Shown: positions 1 to 9,035 of the stretch, in pieces
Layout: each line of letters begins with the position of its first letter
Numbering within the stretch: position 1 is the stretch's first letter
Origin: Lacihabitans sp. LS3-19
Lineage (GTDB): Bacteria > Bacteroidota > Bacteroidia > Cytophagales > Spirosomataceae
Length of the DNA: 64,000 bases
Reading direction: 5' to 3'
Assembly: GCF_024343575.1 (NCBI RefSeq)
Contig: NZ_RJUA01000112.1
Location: 62,001 to 126,000, forward strand
Notes under the pieces: model-generated
Databases searched by the model: none
Seen by the model: the letters and a program-made list of their open reading frames with translations, nothing else
Told to the model about the DNA's origin: nothing
Translations under genes and position numbers: made by a program

Positions 1-361
1 AAGACCCTTCTGGCGACATATCCACATCGTGAAAACACCAGAATTCTGTTCCTAATTTCGTGAAAAATTCAAAAGCGGCGTCCATTTTGTCATGAGCAGC
101 CTGAAGAGCATTGGCGTTGGCATCCCATGGGAATACTTTCGTTCCTGGGCCAAAAGGATCACCGCCAGTACCGCAGAATGTATGCCAATATGAAATAGCA
201 AAACGAAGGTGCTCTTTCATAGTTTTGCCAGCCACCACACGGTCAGCATCATAAAATTTGAACGCCAAAGGATTGTCAGACTCACGTCCTTCAAACTTAA
301 TGGCTTCTTTTATGAATGGAAAATATTCCTTCTCTCCTAGCGTAATATTCAACTTACTCAT
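1..361 (-). CDS. xylA: Xylose isomerase, 5' part only (runs off the window)
   Basis: Only the first 120 or so codons are present; the gene continues past the left edge. The ATG at 361 opens a frame reading [17 protein letters not shown], followed by [28 protein letters not shown] and [11 protein letters not shown]. These match the N-terminus of XylA, including the conserved WHTFC segment and the FHD motif that holds the catalytic histidine and aspartate. The enzyme interconverts D-xylose and D-xylulose in the cytoplasm using divalent metal ions. A two-part Bacteroidota promoter lies 49-79 bases upstream, so this may be the first gene of its transcript. The metal ligands and C-terminus lie outside the window, so intactness cannot be judged. 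Confidence 0.93.
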   Translation of the reverse strand, partial: MSKLNITLGEKEYFPFIKEAIKFEGRESDNPLAFKFYDADRVVAGKTMKEHLRFAISYWHTFCGTGGDPFGPGTKVFPWDANANALQAAHDKMDAAFEFFTKLGTEFWCFHDVDMSPEGS

Positions 362-409
362 TGATTGTTATTTTTTGAAGTTTTTTTTGAACTATTTCTT
401 ATTAAGTGT

Positions 410-440
410 CAAACTTACAATTAAAAATAATTTATTCAAA
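410..440 (-). promoter_or_regulatory. Bacteroidota-type promoter for xylA
   Basis: On the minus strand there is TTTG (440-437), 19 bases, then TAAGTTTG (417-410), matching the Bacteroidota -33/-7 pattern. The -7 box sits about 49 bases before the xylA ATG. Confidence 0.65.
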
Positions 441-457
441 ATATTTTTAGAGAAAAT

Positions 458-2899
458 TTAAAAACTCCATGAATTATTGTTTCTATTGTAAGGTTCAAAG
501 CTGAATTTGAACATATTTCTAAGGCCAAAATCGTTAGATTGACCTACGACATAATATCCGCCCACGCGAAAATAGAATCTGGCAATATTAAACACTCTAT
601 TAAATCCAAAATACAGTTCCGAATACTGGTATTTACGTTCGGGAACATACAAGAAACCCGCACCAGCTACTTCTCTTATTTTTGTTTTGTTTAATAAAGG
701 TATTTTAGATGTAAAAAATCCATTAAACTGATGCTGGTAATGCGACTCAAAGAACCAGTCGAAAGTGGCAAAAGTTTGTGGAATAAGCTGAAAAGTACTC
801 ATGGCAGGCGAGAAAAAATAAGAATCTCCACCTCTTTGGTATTTGTAATCCATAATAGCCAAGCGGGTAGTATCTAGAAATTTACCCGCATTTATTCTAT
901 ATTCTGATACGCCAAATATACCTAAACCAACACTTTGGTAAATTTGGGCAGACAAATAAGTAAAGCTACTCGCGTTTTTGTTTGGCCAGGCTTTTTCTAT
1001 GTTCATGCCGAAAGTGGGAAACTTCGATCCCAATATTTTTTTTTCGTTCGGCTCTCTTAAAAACAGCTGTTTTGGCGTATAAGTAAAACCAATCCCCGTT
1101 TTATATATTCTACTTTCTGGAAAAACCTCAGGCTTATTGCCATTAAAAAGTTTGTCGCCCAGAGGCCCAAATTTAAAATCTGAAAGGTCATTTCTATCTT
1201 CAATTTGTCCGAAAGAATTCAAATAAAACCCATTGAAAAGCTCGGTTCTATGGCTAAATGCTATAATTTTGGATTCGTAGAAATTAGACCGCCTGGCAAT
1301 ATCTCGAATGGTTGCTGTATTGTTAATTGCATTAAAACTCGAAGCCAAACGCAGACTTACGCTCGAAACTCTTTTAGGATTGTAATAAAAATTAGCAAAA
1401 ACATTGCCCCGAAGATCCTTATTCAGCAATCCGAAATTAAGATTTGGCGAAAGTTGGATTGATTTTCGATTTTCGTATACTTTTTTATAAAACAAACCAT
1501 AGTTTATTCTCCAACCACCAAATGAGAATGGGTTAGCTACACTAATAATTGGATTAAAAAACCAATCCTTTTTTGCATATCTATTTATGTGTCCCCACCC
1601 AAGAAACACGAGCTTAGGAAAAGTTAGCTTATTATAAATTTTATCTATAGAGTCAAGATAAACTTTTGACGTCTTTAGCAGCAGCATTTTTTCATTATTC
1701 ACAACAGCCGCCTGCTCAAGAGTATCCAATGGTTTGGGTCTTATGGCTTCCCAAAATGTACTATCTTTTTTATAAGCCTCCTCCTCAGTCAGCCCCACTT
1801 CCAGACCAAAAAAACGTTTTGGCAAAATTTGATCAAACAAAAAATTGGATTGAATTACCTCAGCTTTACCTTCTTTTTTACTTTTTCCTTCTTTTAAGGT
1901 CCAGAAATATTTAGTTTCGGTGGGCATCCATCTATCAGCTATTTTTTCATGTTTTTGTTCAAATCTAAAAGAATCATAAAGCAGAAGTGCTTTTTTGGTT
2001 AAGCTTAAATTGCAACTTCGCACAACCCAAATACCGTCAATTATTTCTACTTCACCTTCATAAAGTGCGTTTCCGAGCTTCTTCGGACTGACTTTAATTT
2101 TATAAATTTTATCTGCTCCATCATAAAAAAAAGATAGCAACTCAAACTTATAACTTAAAATGGCCAAGTCGCTGAATGGTGAAAGGATAGCATTATCGCC
2201 TATTTTCTTAATCTTTTCTGTGTTTTTGTAAAGATTATATTCTCCGTCTGTAATAGACTTATAAAACAAAGACGATTGGTCGCCAACTATTTTCACAGCA
2301 GATTTCACTTCTTTTTGATGTCCCCTTTGGTCTTCGTTTCTTTTTAATTTTGCCTCAAAAAGGTTAATTTTAAGGGTATCTTTATAGGAAACTTTCGCAT
2401 CAGGCTCATCTTCTTTTTTGGATAATTTTACCTTAGAATTTGTTCGCTCTGTGCTCAAAATATAAACATCACTTTCGTAGTTTTCATATTGTGTCAACAT
2501 AGCCTGTTTATTGGCAATGACATTTTTGATAACATCATAAGAAAAATCTCTTTTCTTGACTTTGACCACCAATTCGTCAAGCAATTTTTGATCAACTTTC
2601 ATCAAGATATTCTGAGTTTTATCTGCATCCAAAACAACTTCAAATATCTCTGTTTGATAGGCCGTATAACTTACAGATATCCTATTCAATCCCTCAGCAA
2701 TTCGCATTTCGTACTTACCTTCAGCGTCTGTACTTGTACCCAGATTTAAATTAACCACACGAATAGTAGCACCGACTAAAGGCTCATTTTGCTCAGTATA
2801 AACAAAACCTTTTAAACTGAAATAGTTTTGAGAATGTGCAGAAAAACCACCATAAAGTAGTAGAAATGTTAGACAATTCTTGAGGAAAAATTTAATCAA
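458..2899 (-). CDS. DUF5686 family outer-membrane protein with carboxypeptidase-like N-terminal domain
   Basis: 813 residues. A Sec signal peptide (about residues 1-23, ending FSAHSQ) is followed by a carboxypeptidase-D regulatory-like beta-sandwich (about 28-105; LKGFVYTEQNEPLVGATIRV, GTSTDAEGKYEM). The long C-terminal region has alternating beta strands typical of DUF5686/outer-membrane barrel proteins and ends in an aromatic SWSF. The family is common in Bacteroidota; its biochemical role is unknown. It is probably an outer-membrane protein exposing a domain. It is monocistronic, with the xylA promoter just downstream on the same strand. No partner gene suggests a substrate. Confidence 0.85.
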   Translation of the reverse strand: MIKFFLKNCLTFLLLYGGFSAHSQNYFSLKGFVYTEQNEPLVGATIRVVNLNLGTSTDAEGKYEMRIAEGLNRISVSYTAYQTEIFEVVLDADKTQNILMKVDQKLLDELVVKVKKRDFSYDVIKNVIANKQAMLTQYENYESDVYILSTERTNSKVKLSKKEDEPDAKVSYKDTLKINLFEAKLKRNEDQRGHQKEVKSAVKIVGDQSSLFYKSITDGEYNLYKNTEKIKKIGDNAILSPFSDLAILSYKFELLSFFYDGADKIYKIKVSPKKLGNALYEGEVEIIDGIWVVRSCNLSLTKKALLLYDSFRFEQKHEKIADRWMPTETKYFWTLKEGKSKKEGKAEVIQSNFLFDQILPKRFFGLEVGLTEEEAYKKDSTFWEAIRPKPLDTLEQAAVVNNEKMLLLKTSKVYLDSIDKIYNKLTFPKLVFLGWGHINRYAKKDWFFNPIISVANPFSFGGWRINYGLFYKKVYENRKSIQLSPNLNFGLLNKDLRGNVFANFYYNPKRVSSVSLRLASSFNAINNTATIRDIARRSNFYESKIIAFSHRTELFNGFYLNSFGQIEDRNDLSDFKFGPLGDKLFNGNKPEVFPESRIYKTGIGFTYTPKQLFLREPNEKKILGSKFPTFGMNIEKAWPNKNASSFTYLSAQIYQSVGLGIFGVSEYRINAGKFLDTTRLAIMDYKYQRGGDSYFFSPAMSTFQLIPQTFATFDWFFESHYQHQFNGFFTSKIPLLNKTKIREVAGAGFLYVPERKYQYSELYFGFNRVFNIARFYFRVGGYYVVGQSNDFGLRNMFKFSFEPYNRNNNSWSF

Positions 2900-3128
2900 T
2901 AGGGTGTAATAGTTTGAGTTGTAAAACGATAAAATGCAAACTATATTTTAGGCAAAAGCTTAGATTCTAAATTAAACAAGCCTTTTCAATTCGAAATTTC
3001 GACCTCTAGAATGCTAAATATATTATTAATTTCTTCATTTAAATTAAAGTCAATTCTTTTTGTTTTAATTTCGAATTTCACCTAAAGTCGAATAGTTTTT
3101 CAAACAAAAAGACTTAGAAACCAAAACT

Positions 3129-4085
3129 ATGAACCGTTTAGATCGATTAACTGCAATATTGATACAGCTGCAATCAAAGAGGATTGTAAAAGCACAGGAA
3201 ATAGCTGAGCGGTTTGAGATAAGTTTGCGAACGGTTTATAGAGACATTAGAACTTTGGAATTGGCAGGAGTTCCTATCTTAAGCGAAGCAGGAATTGGGT
3301 ATTCACTAATGAAAGAGTATCGCCTTCCGCCAATTCAATTTACTGCTGACGAAGCCTTGGCTTTTTTTACGGCAGAAAAAATACTTTCAAAACTATCTGA
3401 TCCAAAAACACTGAACAACTACGCTTCTGGGCTTTTTAAAATAAAAGCGGTATTAAATCATCAAGAAAAAGAGCTTTTGGATGAGGCCAAAGATTATATT
3501 TCATTCAAAGAAAGTCAATATTTACCCGATAATTCTACACTAAACGTACCTGAAATCCTACAAAGTATTTTACACAAAAAGGTCATTAGAATAAAATATT
3601 TCAATTCAAGTTCATTTGAGGAAAATGAAAGGGCGATAGAACCTGTGGGCATTTATAGCCAAAATGCCTATTGGTATTTGATAGCTTGGTGCAGACTGCG
3701 GAATGACTACAGAGTTTTTAGGTTTGACAAAATCAATGAGATAGAAATATGCAAAGATAAATTCACAACTAAACATCCGAGTTTGGAGTCTTTTCTGAAA
3801 ACTACGGCTGAAGAAAAAGCCTTAACCAAAGTAGTAATAAGAATTGAAAAATCCGGCTACAAATACCTTGGCAATCAACACTTTTACATGGGTTTTATAG
3901 ACCAAAAAGATCTTGGCGAACAAGTCGAAATGTCATTTCTTTCCGCTTCGCTTTCTGGTTTTGCCCATTGGTTTATGCTTTTGGGACACGATGCTGATAT
4001 TATAGAACCCGAATACTTAAAACATCTGGTTTTGGAAAAACTAGAAGAAGTTAAATGCCGAATCAATGGAAAAACCAATATTTAA
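3129..4085 (+). CDS. YafY-type transcriptional regulator (HTH + WYL domain)
   Basis: 318 residues. An N-terminal winged helix (about 1-60; RIVKAQEIAERFEISLRTVY, with recognition helix SLRTVYRDIRTLE) is followed by a WYL ligand-sensing domain (about 140-220; AIEPVGIYSQNAYWYLIAWC, then DYRVFRFDKI) and a C-terminal extension. WYL proteins commonly sense nucleic acids or small ligands and repress or activate neighbouring genes. Its last 20 bases overlap the start of the YdeI-like gene, implying translational coupling. No operator was identified. The family call is firm; the ligand is unknown. Confidence 0.9.
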   Translation: MNRLDRLTAILIQLQSKRIVKAQEIAERFEISLRTVYRDIRTLELAGVPILSEAGIGYSLMKEYRLPPIQFTADEALAFFTAEKILSKLSDPKTLNNYASGLFKIKAVLNHQEKELLDEAKDYISFKESQYLPDNSTLNVPEILQSILHKKVIRIKYFNSSSFEENERAIEPVGIYSQNAYWYLIAWCRLRNDYRVFRFDKINEIEICKDKFTTKHPSLESFLKTTAEEKALTKVVIRIEKSGYKYLGNQHFYMGFIDQKDLGEQVEMSFLSASLSGFAHWFMLLGHDADIIEPEYLKHLVLEKLEEVKCRINGKTNI

Positions 4086-4536
4086 CAAAAAAGTAAAAGT
4101 CCAGAAATACCCTGGAAAAGGCGGCTGGACTTATGTGGTAATAGCCTGCGACGCAAAGCCAAATTCGCCTTGGGTAAAAGTAAAAGGCAAAGTAAACGGT
4201 GCTGAAATAGAACAATACAAGATAGCATCGATGAAAAACGGCCTCTTTATGCTTCCTTTAAAAGCCGAACTCCGCAAAAAACAAAATATTAAAGAAGGCG
4301 ATACCGTAGACATTTGTTTATATCTGGATGAAAGCCACTTAATAGTACCTGAAGAAATCCTCGAATGCTTGGAAGATTTTCCTGAAGCCTTAGCTTTTTT
4401 TGAAAAAATGACAGAAAGTAACAAAAAATACTATATCGATTGGGTAGCAGAAGCCAAAAACATAGACACAAAGGTCAATAGAATTAACAAAATGATTGAT
4501 AGGCTACTTGAGGGGAAACGGATGTATGATATTTGA
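4066..4536 (+). CDS. YdeI/DUF1905-type protein
   Basis: 156 residues. The N-terminal half (about 1-95) has the DUF1905 pattern: GWTYVVIACDAKPNSPWVKV, a KGKVNG strand, then FMLPLKAELRKKQNIKEGDT. The C-terminal half is helical, with the FEKMTESNKKYYIDWVAEAK segment of YdeI/OmpD-associated proteins. Some homologues are labelled bacteriocin-protection proteins, but the molecular function is not established. The ATG at 4066 lies inside the end of the WYL regulator gene, so the two are one transcription unit. Confidence 0.75.
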   Translation: MEKPIFNKKVKVQKYPGKGGWTYVVIACDAKPNSPWVKVKGKVNGAEIEQYKIASMKNGLFMLPLKAELRKKQNIKEGDTVDICLYLDESHLIVPEEILECLEDFPEALAFFEKMTESNKKYYIDWVAEAKNIDTKVNRINKMIDRLLEGKRMYDI

Positions 4537-4765
4537 GTTGTGAGTTTTGAGTCTTGAGTTTTGAGTTTTGAATTTTTTGGTGTTTTTGAGAGTTTTTAGA
4601 CTGCCAATTAACAGGTTTATTACACACAAAAAGCACTTTCCATAAGCACAATATATTTCATTTTATTGAAGACAGAAATCCGCTTTTGATTTATTGAATT
4701 TGTTTTTAAACTTGAACTTGATTTTGGACTTGATTTTGAACTTGAACTTGAATTTGAATTTGAAT
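4535..4765. repeat. Degenerate short repeats in a gene-free stretch
   Basis: The 394 bases between the YdeI-like gene and the DinB gene contain two low-complexity arrays. At 4535-4573 the unit is close to GAGTTTT, and at 4711-4765 a (C/A)TTGAA(C/T/TT) unit recurs about nine times. The rest of the gap to 4930 is plain AT-rich sequence in which I see no gene, clear terminator or exact -7 box. Confidence 0.6.
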
Positions 4766-4930
4766 CCCACTTATTTCAACCAAAATTAAAAATTCTCAAC
4801 ACTGCTGACATAGGGTTGTCATTACCTAAAACTTAATTTGTACTATTGAAAATCAAACCAATTGTAAATGGTCAAAATCGTCAATCTAAAATCATAAATC
4901 AAATCAATCGTTAATCGTTAAAATCAAATC

Positions 4931-5425
4931 ATGATCACATTTATTGAAGCTTTCAAAAAGGAGTTTGAAGCAGAGGCTATTCAAACGCGTAGAATGTTAG
5001 AAATAGTTCCAAACGACAAATTCGACTGGAGACCGCATCCAAAAAGTATGGATATCAAAACCTTGGCTACACATTTAGCGGAATTGCCGTTGATGATAGT
5101 TATGGGGCTAAAACATGACAAATGGGATTTTGCCAATTCTCCATACCCAAGCAAAGAATGCAACAACACCCAGGACTTGTTAGCCAGACTTGAAGAAAGC
5201 ATTGTTGAAGTTCGCATCGCTTTGGACGAATCAACAGATGACATTTTACAAGACAAATGGGAAATGTGTTCTGGAGACCAAGTTTGGTTGACTTTAGAAA
5301 AATGGGAGACCTTCCGCCATGCTATGGGACAAAATGCTCATCACCGTGCTCAATTACAAGTTTACCTTAGATTATTGGACATACCCGTACCTGGTCCTTA
5401 TGGCCCAAGTGCAGATGAAATGTAG
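4931..5425 (+). CDS. DinB family protein (putative metal-dependent enzyme)
   Basis: 164 residues, the usual length for DinB/YfiT four-helix proteins. The three-histidine metal site is visible: H in LATHLAEL (about residue 47) and two from the GQNAHHRAQLQVYL motif near residue 139. The family includes thiol transferases and hydrolases that use a divalent metal; no substrate can be named here. The gene is monocistronic and ends 36 bases before a strong terminator. Confidence 0.87.
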   Translation: MITFIEAFKKEFEAEAIQTRRMLEIVPNDKFDWRPHPKSMDIKTLATHLAELPLMIVMGLKHDKWDFANSPYPSKECNNTQDLLARLEESIVEVRIALDESTDDILQDKWEMCSGDQVWLTLEKWETFRHAMGQNAHHRAQLQVYLRLLDIPVPGPYGPSADEM

Positions 5426-5461
5426 TAAAATCCCCTTTTCGTTTTGTGAAATTCCAAAATT

Positions 5462-5507
5462 GGCCTAAAGTTTAGAACTTAATCTAAATTTTAGGCCTGT
5501 TTTTTTG
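5462..5507 (+). terminator. Rho-independent terminator after the DinB gene
   Basis: A 15-base stem (GGCCTAAAGTTTAGA pairing with TCTAAATTTTAGGCC, one G-U pair) with loop ACTTAA is followed by a T-run at 5499-5505. Part of the tail, TTAGGC(C/G)TGTTTTTTTGAT, is repeated at about 5523-5540. Confidence 0.9.
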
Positions 5508-5678
5508 ATTATAATCCGAAAATTAGGCGTGTTTTTTTGATTTCAAATTTTGTTTCGGAGGTTTTAAACAAAAAAATAAAAGTATATCTAAAAAAAATAA
5601 GTAAAAATATTTTGATATTTAGTAAAGTTTATTTTACATTTGGTAAATTATTCTTTACAATTAATAAAATTTACAGAA

Positions 5679-6173
5679 ATGAAATCAAGATTTTTATTTC
5701 CTCATCGGTACTTTTTTATTGGCTTAGTCATAGCTATTCCGTCTATCATACTCGGGCTTTTTGTGATTTTCAAGGATTTAAGTTTTGATTTTTTAACCAT
5801 AGAATTGCCTTTCAAATATTATTTCTCAGATACTTTTATAAAAGAAGCCCTTAAAGGAAACTTGATTCGTGAAACGACTCAATTAAATCTAACAGATGAA
5901 ATAGCAACAATTGGAAGTATAATAGGCTTAATTTTTATAGCTTTTTCAAAATTAAAGGTAGAAGACGAATTTGTCTCAAAAGTTAGACTCGAATCGCTAC
6001 AATGGGCAATATATTTTAACTTCGGTCTTTTGATTTTAGCAACGATATTTGTTCATGATATGGCCTATTTCAATGTCCTAATTTTTAATATGTTTACGCC
6101 ATTGGTTTTCTTTATTTTTAGATTCTTCTTTATTTTGTTTCTAAAACCAAGGTTTGAAAACACCAATTTTTAA
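5679..6173 (+). CDS. Small integral membrane protein paired with an HTH regulator
   Basis: 164 residues, not assigned to a family with certainty. It starts MKSRFLFPHRYFF and has about four hydrophobic segments (about 10-31, 78-95, 108-127 and 133-160) with a 40-residue soluble loop after the first. The start at 5679 was preferred to an upstream in-frame ATG because it directly precedes the first membrane helix. A 65-residue Cro/CI regulator begins 19 bases after its stop. Such membrane-protein/HTH pairs (DUF2975-like arrangements) are frequent in bacteria, with the HTH protein presumably controlling the pair. Function unknown. Confidence 0.6.
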   Translation: MKSRFLFPHRYFFIGLVIAIPSIILGLFVIFKDLSFDFLTIELPFKYYFSDTFIKEALKGNLIRETTQLNLTDEIATIGSIIGLIFIAFSKLKVEDEFVSKVRLESLQWAIYFNFGLLILATIFVHDMAYFNVLIFNMFTPLVFFIFRFFFILFLKPRFENTNF

Positions 6174-6192
6174 AACCAATAAAATCTAAGAT

Positions 6193-6393
6193 ATGAAGAA
6201 TAGAATAAGAATAGAAAGGGCAATTTTAGATATTACACAGGCAGATTTGGCAGAGAAAATAGGGGTAAGTAGGCAGACCATCAACGCCATGGAAAGCAAC
6301 AAGTATGTTCCGTCTACGGTTTTGGCTTTGAAAATTGGGCGTCTTTTTCAGAAACCAGTAGAAGAAATATTTGAATTGGAGGATGAAGATTAA
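6193..6393 (+). CDS. Cro/CI-type HTH transcriptional regulator
   Basis: 66 residues, nearly all one HTH_3 domain: RIERAILDITQADLAEKIGV, then SRQTINAMESNKYVPS, LALKIGRLF, and an acidic tail FELEDED. This is the short stand-alone regulator class (YozG/YgzD-like) usually found beside a membrane protein gene, as here. It is convergent with the acetoacetyl-CoA synthetase gene, with only one base between the two stop codons and no terminator visible between them. Confidence 0.9.
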   Translation: MKNRIRIERAILDITQADLAEKIGVSRQTINAMESNKYVPSTVLALKIGRLFQKPVEEIFELEDED

Positions 6394-6394
6394 G

Positions 6395-8317
6395 TTACTT
6401 TTCTCTAAACTCCAACCACCATTTTATAGATTCAGGATTTCTCATCGCATCTAAAGTTACGGCTTTTTCAAGCTCATAACCCATCATCAAGCGTTTTACA
6501 GGAATCTCCATTTTTTTCCCCGAAAGTGTATAAGGAATCTCAGGAACAGCATAAATTCTATCAGGAACATGCCTTGGACTAAACTGCGTGCGAAGTTCGG
6601 TTTTGATTTTCTTGACAAACTCCTCCGTCAACGAAAAACCTTCTGTAAACTGCACAAACAATGGCATTTCGGCAGTACCATCCTCTTTATCTAAACATAT
6701 CACCAAACTATCTTTTATTTCCTCAATTCCATCCAAAACCTGATAAATCTCTGCAGTTCCAATACGAACTCCACCCCTATTTAGCGTAGCGTCAGATCTA
6801 CCGAAGATTGTTACACCATCATTCTTGCCTATTTTTATCCAATCTCCATGACTCCAAAGATTTTTGAAATTGTTAAAATAGCTTTCAAAATATTTCTGAT
6901 CTGTTTGATTATCGTTCCAAAAAAATACGGGCATTGAAGGCATTGGTTTTTTAATAACCAACTCACCAACCTCATCTGTTACTACTTCACCAAGGTCATT
7001 ATAGGCAAAAACCGCCGAACCTAGGGTTCGACATTGGATTTCTCCAGCATTTACTGGCAAGTATGGACAACCAGCCACAAACGCACTACAAACATCAGTT
7101 CCTCCCGACAAGGATACTATTTGGGCATTGGGAAATTGTCCATTTAACCAATAAAAAGCCTCAATAGGCAAAGGCGAACCAGTGGAACCTATGGTTTTGA
7201 AATTTAAGGATTTAGCTCTTAAATTAAGCCCAGATTTCATAGAATGAATATAATAGGCTGCTCCTCCGCCGAAATGATCTACTCCAACTTTCTCCGAAAA
7301 ATCCCAAAGGGCGGTTTCATTAGGAAAAGCTGGGGAACCTTCATAAAGACAAAGCGTAGCTCCACACAAAAGCGATGAAATAGCATAATTCCACATCATC
7401 CAGCCAGTGGTAGAGTACCAAAAAAAGCGATCTCCTACTATTACGTTTTGGTGCAAAGCCAAAGCCTTAAAATGCTCCAAAAGTATTCCACCTGTACTGT
7501 GTGTAATAGCTTTGGGCTTGCCTGTTGTACCAGACGAATACAAAACCCAAATAGGATCGTTAAAGGCAACAGAAATAAACTGCAACTCTTCAATATCTAA
7601 AGGAATTGCCAACAAGGATTTCCATCGCAAAGAATCGACAATGACGACATCTTCCAATGAATTTATACCTGCACTTATTTCGTCTATAGCTTTTGATTTA
7701 TCAAAAGTCTTTCCATTGTATTGATAGACATCATTCGCAAAAAGAACTTTTGGCGAAACCTGTGAAAACCGATCAATAATACTCTCAGTACCAAAGTCTG
7801 GCGAACAGCAAGACCAAATGGCACCCAATGAATTCACTGCCAAGAAAATGGCGATAGTTTCAGGAGAATTTGTTAAATAGCCAACCACTCTATCACCTTT
7901 AGTTATACCATTTTCTATTAAAAATTTCTGAATAGCCAGCACTTGGATCTTTAATTCTAGCCAAGAAACTTCTCTTAACAACTGGCTCTCAGCCTGAAAC
8001 ACGATTGCGGGCCTATCTGCATTTTCATTTCGAAAAATATGCTCAGTATAACTTATTTCTGCACCGACAAACCATTTGGCTTTAAAAAACCCTTCTTGAG
8101 GCAAGGCTAAAACCTGAGAATACGAACTGTGATTAATGACTTGAAAAAACTGAAAAATTGCTTCCCAAAAATCAGAAAGATTATCAATAGACCAGAGCCA
8201 AAAATCATGATAAGAATTGAAACTTTGGGCATATTTTTCTGAAACGAAATTTTCAAAACGTTTCATTTCCGACTTATTAATAAATTCTTGACTTGGGATC
8301 CAAAGAGGTTTTTGCAT
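6395..8317 (-). CDS. aacS: Acetoacetyl-CoA synthetase
   Basis: 640 residues, close to the family's roughly 650. The ANL-superfamily core motifs are present: the AMP-binding P-loop YSSGTTGKPKAITHSTGG (about 258-275), the GSTGSPLP and SGGTDVCSAF segments, and FGRSDATLNRGGVRIGTAEI containing the A8 hinge. The ITHSTGG variant and WSIDNLSDFWEAIFQF near the N-terminus point to acetoacetate as substrate rather than acetate. It would activate acetoacetate to acetoacetyl-CoA with ATP, for ketone-body use or lipid synthesis. The gene appears to be monocistronic. Confidence 0.9.
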   Translation of the reverse strand: MQKPLWIPSQEFINKSEMKRFENFVSEKYAQSFNSYHDFWLWSIDNLSDFWEAIFQFFQVINHSSYSQVLALPQEGFFKAKWFVGAEISYTEHIFRNENADRPAIVFQAESQLLREVSWLELKIQVLAIQKFLIENGITKGDRVVGYLTNSPETIAIFLAVNSLGAIWSCCSPDFGTESIIDRFSQVSPKVLFANDVYQYNGKTFDKSKAIDEISAGINSLEDVVIVDSLRWKSLLAIPLDIEELQFISVAFNDPIWVLYSSGTTGKPKAITHSTGGILLEHFKALALHQNVIVGDRFFWYSTTGWMMWNYAISSLLCGATLCLYEGSPAFPNETALWDFSEKVGVDHFGGGAAYYIHSMKSGLNLRAKSLNFKTIGSTGSPLPIEAFYWLNGQFPNAQIVSLSGGTDVCSAFVAGCPYLPVNAGEIQCRTLGSAVFAYNDLGEVVTDEVGELVIKKPMPSMPVFFWNDNQTDQKYFESYFNNFKNLWSHGDWIKIGKNDGVTIFGRSDATLNRGGVRIGTAEIYQVLDGIEEIKDSLVICLDKEDGTAEMPLFVQFTEGFSLTEEFVKKIKTELRTQFSPRHVPDRIYAVPEIPYTLSGKKMEIPVKRLMMGYELEKAVTLDAMRNPESIKWWLEFREK

Positions 8318-8354
8318 ACATCATATAATAAAGTACATATATAAACAATATCTT

Positions 8355-8362
8355 CAAAACTA
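8355..8362 (-). promoter_or_regulatory. Putative -7 box for aacS
   Basis: TAGTTTTG on the minus strand fits TAnnTTTG and lies 38 bases before the aacS ATG. It shares the T-tract of the preceding terminator, and no clear -33 box was found. Confidence 0.35.
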
Positions 8363-8390
8363 AAAAACACCAGCTAAAAAACTGGTGTTT
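8362..8390 (-). terminator. Terminator of the aquaglyceroporin/DUF1080 unit
   Basis: The stem AAACACCAG/CTGGTGTTT (8365-8373 with 8382-8390) is followed on the minus strand by a run of six T, just after the DUF1080 stop codon. Confidence 0.85.
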
Positions 8391-8423
8391 AAATTCTATA
8401 TTTTTACAAAAAGAAGAATTCGA

Positions 8424-9008
8424 TCAAATTTCTGCAAGTTTAATTTTTTTGTATTGAATACTCATTACATTGCCTGGGTGCAGTTGAATACCAACAGGCC
8501 CTGTAGCAGGAATTTTTTCAGAAGTATAAGTCATTACTTCCTTTCCATTTAACCAAGCCGTATAAGTTTTCCCAACCACTTTTACTTTTAAAGTATTCCA
8601 TTCACCTGGTTTTAAAATTCCATCCACTTTGGCCTCCACAGGGTATCTCAATCCAGGAATATATGGCGAAGCAGTCAAATCTCTTTTTAATGAACCCGAA
8701 ATACCGATTTGCACTTGGTCATTTTCTCCCCTCAAAAATATTCCTGAGTCAACAACTCCACTTACATCTTTATACTCAACCTCCACCACAAAATCTTTAT
8801 AAGACTTTTCTGTCCATAGAATACTACCTTTTTTTTCGGCACTGCTTGTAACCAGCAGCATTTTGTCTTTTACCACCCAGTTGTCATTATTTGGCTGCGG
8901 AACTACCCATCCCTCAAGGTTTTTGTTATTAAAAATCTTTTTTAATTTCTGAGCATTACTTTGCTGTAAAACAAAAATTAAAAGGAAAAGAAAACCTACT
9001 TTTTTCAT
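8424..9008 (-). CDS. Secreted DUF1080 (3-keto-disaccharide hydrolase-like) protein
   Basis: 194 residues. A signal peptide (about 1-19, MKKVGFLFLLIFVLQQSNAQ) precedes one LamG/concanavalin-like DUF1080 domain: NNKNLEGWVVPQ, then SGIFLRGENDQVQIGISGS, LKPGEWNTLKVKVVGKTYTA and PATGPVGIQLHPG. Some DUF1080 members cleave 3-keto-glucosides; the activity of this one is unproven. It starts 27 bases after the aquaglyceroporin gene and precedes a terminator, so the two are probably co-transcribed. A second DUF1080 protein, with a PA14 domain, lies at 44.2-46.1 kb. Confidence 0.85.
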   Translation of the reverse strand: MKKVGFLFLLIFVLQQSNAQKLKKIFNNKNLEGWVVPQPNNDNWVVKDKMLLVTSSAEKKGSILWTEKSYKDFVVEVEYKDVSGVVDSGIFLRGENDQVQIGISGSLKRDLTASPYIPGLRYPVEAKVDGILKPGEWNTLKVKVVGKTYTAWLNGKEVMTYTSEKIPATGPVGIQLHPGNVMSIQYKKIKLAEI

Positions 9009-9035
9009 GTTTATTATGGTTGAATATTTAAAAAA

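Noticed and set aside
5537-5788. 83-codon plus-strand ORF before the membrane protein
   Set aside because: It overlaps the membrane protein gene in another frame and has no coding pattern.
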